43,658 bases of DNA from contig JAJEGO010000007.1 in NCBI GenBank assembly GCA_022819805.1, positions 1 to 43,658 of the forward strand. The letters run 5' to 3'. Under the pieces are notes generated by a model. The model worked only from the letters and a program-made list of their open reading frames with translations. It was not told the origin of the DNA and ran no database searches. Shown here one piece after another: positions 39,451-43,658 of the stretch (positions are counted from its first letter, which is position 1; each line of letters opens with the position of its first letter). Position numbers and translations under genes: made by a program. The DNA comes from Candidatus Dadabacteria bacterium. GTDB taxonomy: Bacteria; Desulfobacterota_D; UBA1144; Nemesobacterales; Nemesobacteraceae.

Positions 39451-39601
39451 AAGAAAAAAACAAGCTGGATTACCTATCTGATTCTCCCTCTGCTACCGAA
39501 GATAAAGCGGAAGATAACGGCGATGAGGATTATTGACAATAAAGGTCTAGAATGGTAGAAAGTACGCTCCCGATTCCCATATGCGGAAATAGTCATAAAC
39601 C

Positions 39602-41536
39602 ATGCTGAAAAAAAGTCTTTTTCGTATAACCGTTCTCGTACTCTTTCTTTTTCCGGGGCTTTCCTACGCTGGGGAGATAGACAGAATCCTTTCTCTTGTC
39701 GACTACATAGGAGGGGATTACTCAAATGCCGTAAAAGATGGGGAGATAATAAACGAATTTGAGTATCAGGAAATGCTGGATTTTTCTTCCGTAGCGGTTG
39801 ACCTGTGGGAAAAAACGGCTGAGAAGAGGGAAGGAACGGCTGATTTTTCCGAAAAATTCGCACATCTGCGCTCAATCATAGTATCCAAAGGCCCTGTCTC
39901 AGAAGTGGAAAGTCTTGCCGGTGAGCTGAAGGGGCGGATCATTTCGGCCTATAACATAGAGCCCTACCCGGCTAAGATTCCGGATTACGAAAGCGGAAAA
40001 GAGCTTTACGCAGAGAACTGTTCCTCCTGTCACGGGCTCTCCGGAAGGCCGGACGATGCTTTCTCCAAGACCCTCAATCCTCCTCCCACGGATTTCACAG
40101 ATCCTGACATAAACCTCGGGCTCTCACCTTTTAAAGTTTACAACACCACTACTTTCGGGATCGAAGGTACCGCCATGACCTCGTTTGAGGAGGTGCTTGA
40201 CGAAAAACAGAAGTGGGATGTGGCGTTTTACGTTCTCTCGCTTGGGTATCCGGATATTCCAACAGGCGGGAGCGGCTCAGGACTTTCCTCCCAGAACATC
40301 TCGGATGACACGAGAGAACTTGAGAATCTCGCTCTGTTGAGCAATGCGGAGATTCTGCTGGATTTGGGAGTCGGGGGTCGTGGCGAGGACGTTCTTTTTT
40401 CCCTGAGAACTGCTTACCTTAGGGACGGAATTGCCGGGGATGCTTCGGAAGCTATAGCCTATACGAGGAGGAAACTAGAAGAAGCCATTGTTCTTTACGA
40501 GGACGGGAGAAAAGATGAAGCATTCAGGGAGGCTCTTGACGGGTACTTGGGAGGATTTCAGAAAATTGAACCCGCTTTGGTCTCGAAAAAAAGATCGCTT
40601 GTTCTTGAGGTTGAGAAGAAAATGGGATTTTTCAGGTCATTGGTGATGTCTGACCGGGACTCCTCCGAGCTTTATGATCTGAAAGCGAGCATAGAGGAGA
40701 ATCTTCGCGAGTCAGAACGCATCCTAAAAGGCGGCTCATCGCTCGGCAAATACCTGAGTTTCGTTAATTCTTTTGCCATAATACTCAGAGAAGCGCTTGA
40801 GGCCCTGCTTATAATCGCGGCCATTATCGCCGCTTTGGCGCATTCAGGTAACCGCGGGATGATAAGATACGTTCACTACGGGTGGGTGCTTGCCATCTTT
40901 GCGGGACTGGCGACGTGGGTTGCTGCGAGAACCATAATAGATATCTCGGGGGCCAGGAGGGAGATTGTGGAAGGAGCGACTTCTCTTCTGGCTGCCGCGA
41001 TTCTTTTTTACATAAGTTACTGGCTTGTCTCAAAGGCGGACGTAAAAAAATGGAAGGAATACGTCCGCTCGAAGACTCAGGGCGCGCTTACCCGCAGAAG
41101 CGGCCTCACTCTTGCTTTCGTTTCGTTTCTTGCCGTCTACAGGGAAGCTTTCGAGACGACGCTTTTTTATCAGGCGCTTTTCTATCAGACTGGTTCATCC
41201 ACGCCACACGTGATCTATGGACTTGTCGCGGGAGTGGCGGTTGTGTTCGTAATAGCTTTTCTTATGTACAGGTTTACCCTCAGGATTCCTCTTAAGTACT
41301 TTTTCTCCTTCACGAGCGTTTTCCTCTACCTGCTCTGTTTCATACTTCTCGGCAAGGGAATACTTGAACTCCAGGAGGCGGGAATTATTTCTTCAACTAC
41401 GGCGCATTTCATTCCTTACATGGATACTCTGGGGATTTATCCCTCTTATGAGACTGCTATCCCCCAAGCTGTCCTCCTTCTCCTTGCCTTTTCGTTGTTT
41501 GCACGAAATTACGTCTACCGGGAGAAACATTCATAA
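39602..41536 (+). CDS. Ftr1-type iron permease with N-terminal cytochrome c domain
   Basis: CSSCHG heme motif; Ftr1 REALEALLII and REAFETTLFY (REXXE-type) in a multi-TM C-terminal half. Confidence 0.92.
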   Translation: MLKKSLFRITVLVLFLFPGLSYAGEIDRILSLVDYIGGDYSNAVKDGEIINEFEYQEMLDFSSVAVDLWEKTAEKREGTADFSEKFAHLRSIIVSKGPVSEVESLAGELKGRIISAYNIEPYPAKIPDYESGKELYAENCSSCHGLSGRPDDAFSKTLNPPPTDFTDPDINLGLSPFKVYNTTTFGIEGTAMTSFEEVLDEKQKWDVAFYVLSLGYPDIPTGGSGSGLSSQNISDDTRELENLALLSNAEILLDLGVGGRGEDVLFSLRTAYLRDGIAGDASEAIAYTRRKLEEAIVLYEDGRKDEAFREALDGYLGGFQKIEPALVSKKRSLVLEVEKKMGFFRSLVMSDRDSSELYDLKASIEENLRESERILKGGSSLGKYLSFVNSFAIILREALEALLIIAAIIAALAHSGNRGMIRYVHYGWVLAIFAGLATWVAARTIIDISGARREIVEGATSLLAAAILFYISYWLVSKADVKKWKEYVRSKTQGALTRRSGLTLAFVSFLAVYREAFETTLFYQALFYQTGSSTPHVIYGLVAGVAVVFVIAFLMYRFTLRIPLKYFFSFTSVFLYLLCFILLGKGILELQEAGIISSTTAHFIPYMDTLGIYPSYETAIPQAVLLLLAFSLFARNYVYREKHS

Positions 41537-41601
41537 GCTGCGAACGGTACTCAAACCATGCAGCGGGTTCTATATCCAGCAAATATAAATGTGCGCTAAT
41601 C

Positions 41602-41841
41602 ATGAGTCCTACGGTGTTCAAAGAAAAAGGGTATCGATTCTTCTTTTTCTCAAGGGAAGAGCAACGAATGCATATCCATGTAGTATCAAGTGACGGTGAG
41701 GCGAAGTTTTGGCTTGAGCCCGAAATTGAGTTAGCAAAGAATTATCGTTATTCTATACATCAACTCAAGGAGATTGAATTACTCGTGGAGGTTCATTACG
41801 ATGAGCTTATCGCAGCATGGAAGCAGTATTTCGGCAGTTGA
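41602..41841 (+). CDS. DUF4160-like protein
   Basis: MSPTVFKEKGYRFFFFSREEQRMHIHVVSSDGEAKFWLEPEIELA. Confidence 0.85.
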   Translation: MSPTVFKEKGYRFFFFSREEQRMHIHVVSSDGEAKFWLEPEIELAKNYRYSIHQLKEIELLVEVHYDELIAAWKQYFGS

Positions 41842-42067
41842 GGTAACAAATATCTCTGCTCATGGAGTATGGCTTCTGGCTCACGGAAAAGAGCTGTTTA
41901 TGTCTTATGATGATTTTCCTTGGTTCAGGGATCAGTCCGTAAAATCAATCATCAATGTTGAAGAACCGTCACCGGGTCATTTCTATTGGCCCGATATTGA
42001 TGTTGACGTTACGGAAGAAATAATTGAAAATCCTGAAAAATTTCCCCTAAAAGCAAAGAGCAAGTAA
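41801..42067 (+). CDS. DUF2442-like protein
   Basis: AVEVTNISAHGVWLLAHGKELFMSYDDFPWFRDQSVKSIINVEEPSPGHFYWPDIDVDVTEEII; ATG 41801 has upstream GGAGG. Confidence 0.85.
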   Translation: MSLSQHGSSISAVEVTNISAHGVWLLAHGKELFMSYDDFPWFRDQSVKSIINVEEPSPGHFYWPDIDVDVTEEIIENPEKFPLKAKSK

Positions 42068-42138
42068 AAAAATATATCAACATCCTGGAGAGAAGATCGT
42101 TTCCTCTGGGAATTATTTACCGAGAGGTTTTAAACCAA

Positions 42139-43446
42139 ATGAAAATAAACATTGAAGACATTGACAGCACCAGAAAGAAAATCAGGGTTTCCCTTTCTTC
42201 AGACCAGGTTGAGGAGAAAAGAAAATCCGTGTTCCGCGACGTGATGGGGGGAGTCAGCGTCAAGGGATTTCGAAAAGGGAAGGTTCCCCGCCACGTGGTG
42301 GAGTCGATGTACGGAAAGGAAGTTGATCAGGAAACCGCGTCAAACCTTGTTTCGGAAACCTTGTCAGAAGCCCTTGCGGAGCGCTCGCTTCTGCCGGTGA
42401 CGCGCCCCGACATTACGGAGATGGATGAGGTCAAAGTCGGTGAGGAGTTTACCTATTCGGCTGAATTCGAGGTGATTCCCGATTTTGAGCTCTCTGATTA
42501 CAGCTCAATTCCCGTGAAGAAAGTCGTTCGCCAAGTAATGGAGAAAGATATAGACGCCGAGATAGAGAAACTCAGGGAGAGGGCAGCGCAGTCGAGACTT
42601 ATCGAGGAGGACCGTCCGGCCAAAGACGGCGATTACGTCTTTGTTGACTACAGCGGCACATTTGAAGATGGAGAAACCATAGACGATCTTAACAGGCAGG
42701 ATGTCAAATTCCTGCTGGGCGAAGAGCAGATTTCCCCCGAATTCGAAGAGAACCTGCTTGGGAAGAAGGCAGGCGAGGAGGTGGAATTCTCAGTTTCCTA
42801 CCCGGAGGATTTTCTGATACAGGAAGCTGCGGGAAAAACTGTCAGTTTCACCGTAAAGGTAAAAGAGATTCACGACAGGGTGCTTCCCGAGGTAAACGAT
42901 GATTTCGCCAAGGATTTCGATGTCGAGAGTGTCTCTGAACTGCAGGATGCCATAAAGGAACAGCTTGAGCGTATGCACGAAAACGAGCAGCTTTCCTCCA
43001 TGAGGGAGCAGATAGTCGACAGTCTTCTCTCGGGCAACCAGTTTGACGTTCCGCCGTCAATGCTTGAGAAGGAAGAAGAGAGTCTAAAGGCGAGATTTGT
43101 CTCTGACATGCAGAGGGGCGGAGTTCCGGAACCTGAGATCGGAGAAGATGTAATGCCGAAGTTTACCGAGAAGGCTGCCGAGAGCGTCAGGACCTCGATA
43201 ATTCTTGCCCGCATCGCGCAGAAGGAGAACGTAAGGGTAACCCGCAAGCAGCTAAACGAACACATAGACCGCCTCGCTGCTTCATACAATCTTCCCCCGG
43301 ATCAGGTGCACAAGGCTTACGAGCAGCCGGGGACCATGGAGCATCTTGAATCCCAGATTAAAACGCAAGGTGTTTTAGACCTTCTCCTCGAGCAGGCCCA
43401 AGTTGAGGAAGTTGAGCCCGAGTCCGAGCAGATTGACAAGGAATAA
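42139..43446 (+). CDS. tig: Trigger factor
   Basis: VKGFRKGKVPRHVVE N-terminal signature; PPIase-like domain VFVDYSGTFEDGE. Confidence 0.95.
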   Translation: MKINIEDIDSTRKKIRVSLSSDQVEEKRKSVFRDVMGGVSVKGFRKGKVPRHVVESMYGKEVDQETASNLVSETLSEALAERSLLPVTRPDITEMDEVKVGEEFTYSAEFEVIPDFELSDYSSIPVKKVVRQVMEKDIDAEIEKLRERAAQSRLIEEDRPAKDGDYVFVDYSGTFEDGETIDDLNRQDVKFLLGEEQISPEFEENLLGKKAGEEVEFSVSYPEDFLIQEAAGKTVSFTVKVKEIHDRVLPEVNDDFAKDFDVESVSELQDAIKEQLERMHENEQLSSMREQIVDSLLSGNQFDVPPSMLEKEEESLKARFVSDMQRGGVPEPEIGEDVMPKFTEKAAESVRTSIILARIAQKENVRVTRKQLNEHIDRLAASYNLPPDQVHKAYEQPGTMEHLESQIKTQGVLDLLLEQAQVEEVEPESEQIDKE

Positions 43447-43461
43447 CCCGCTTAGTATAAT
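43433..43461 (+). promoter_or_regulatory. Perfect consensus sigma70 promoter of clpP (TTGACA-17-TATAAT)
   Basis: TTGACA 43433-43438 inside the last tig codons, TATAAT 43456-43461. Confidence 0.75.
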
Positions 43462-43470
43462 CGGTTTTTG

Positions 43471-43658
43471 ATGATAACCGATTTCATACCTTACGTTATT
43501 GAGCGTACGAGCAGAGGCGATCAGGGCTACGATATTTTCTCAAGGCTCCTTAAGGACAGGATCGTCTTCATAGGTTCCGATATAAACGACGCTGTTGCCA
43601 ACGTTGTTATCGCCCAGCTTCTTTTCCTTGAATCCGAGAATCCCGAAACGCCTATTTA
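43471..43658 (+). CDS. clpP: ATP-dependent Clp protease proteolytic subunit (5' part, truncated by window end)
   Basis: [62 protein letters not shown]; directly after tig. Confidence 0.95.
   Translation, partial: MITDFIPYVIERTSRGDQGYDIFSRLLKDRIVFIGSDINDAVANVVIAQLLFLESENPETPI

Overview
The window looks like an ordinary, gene-dense bacterial chromosome. It holds about 40 credible CDSs, three tRNAs and the RNase P RNA gene, with no CRISPR array, prophage or recognisable IS element. Core content includes trpA, a DHH phosphoesterase, argC, an acyl-CoA ligase/ACP pair, nadE, birA, gltBD, tyrS, rnpB, rnhA, a BtuFCD-like ABC transporter, ilvN-ilvC-psd-pssA, an M16 protease, mscS, apbE, an Ftr1-type permease, tig and the start of clpP (truncated by the window end). 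Four areas deserve most attention: (1) an apbE / membrane protein / FMN-binding protein / porin / cytochrome c-Ftr1 neighbourhood (35.8-41.5 kb), which could be an extracytosolic flavin-linked iron-uptake module; (2) a Cache-type surface protein with a Cys-containing C-terminal sorting-like tail, encoded near a CPBP glutamic intramembrane protease (5.4-11.0 kb); (3) rnpB wedged so tightly between rnhA and tyrS that its P1 helix touches both stop codons, within a same-strand tRNA-zinc ribbon-rnhA-rnpB array; (4) strong promoters placed so close to the start codons of nadE, bolA and clpP that leaderless mRNAs are predicted. All calls come from reading the sequence; no database search was run.
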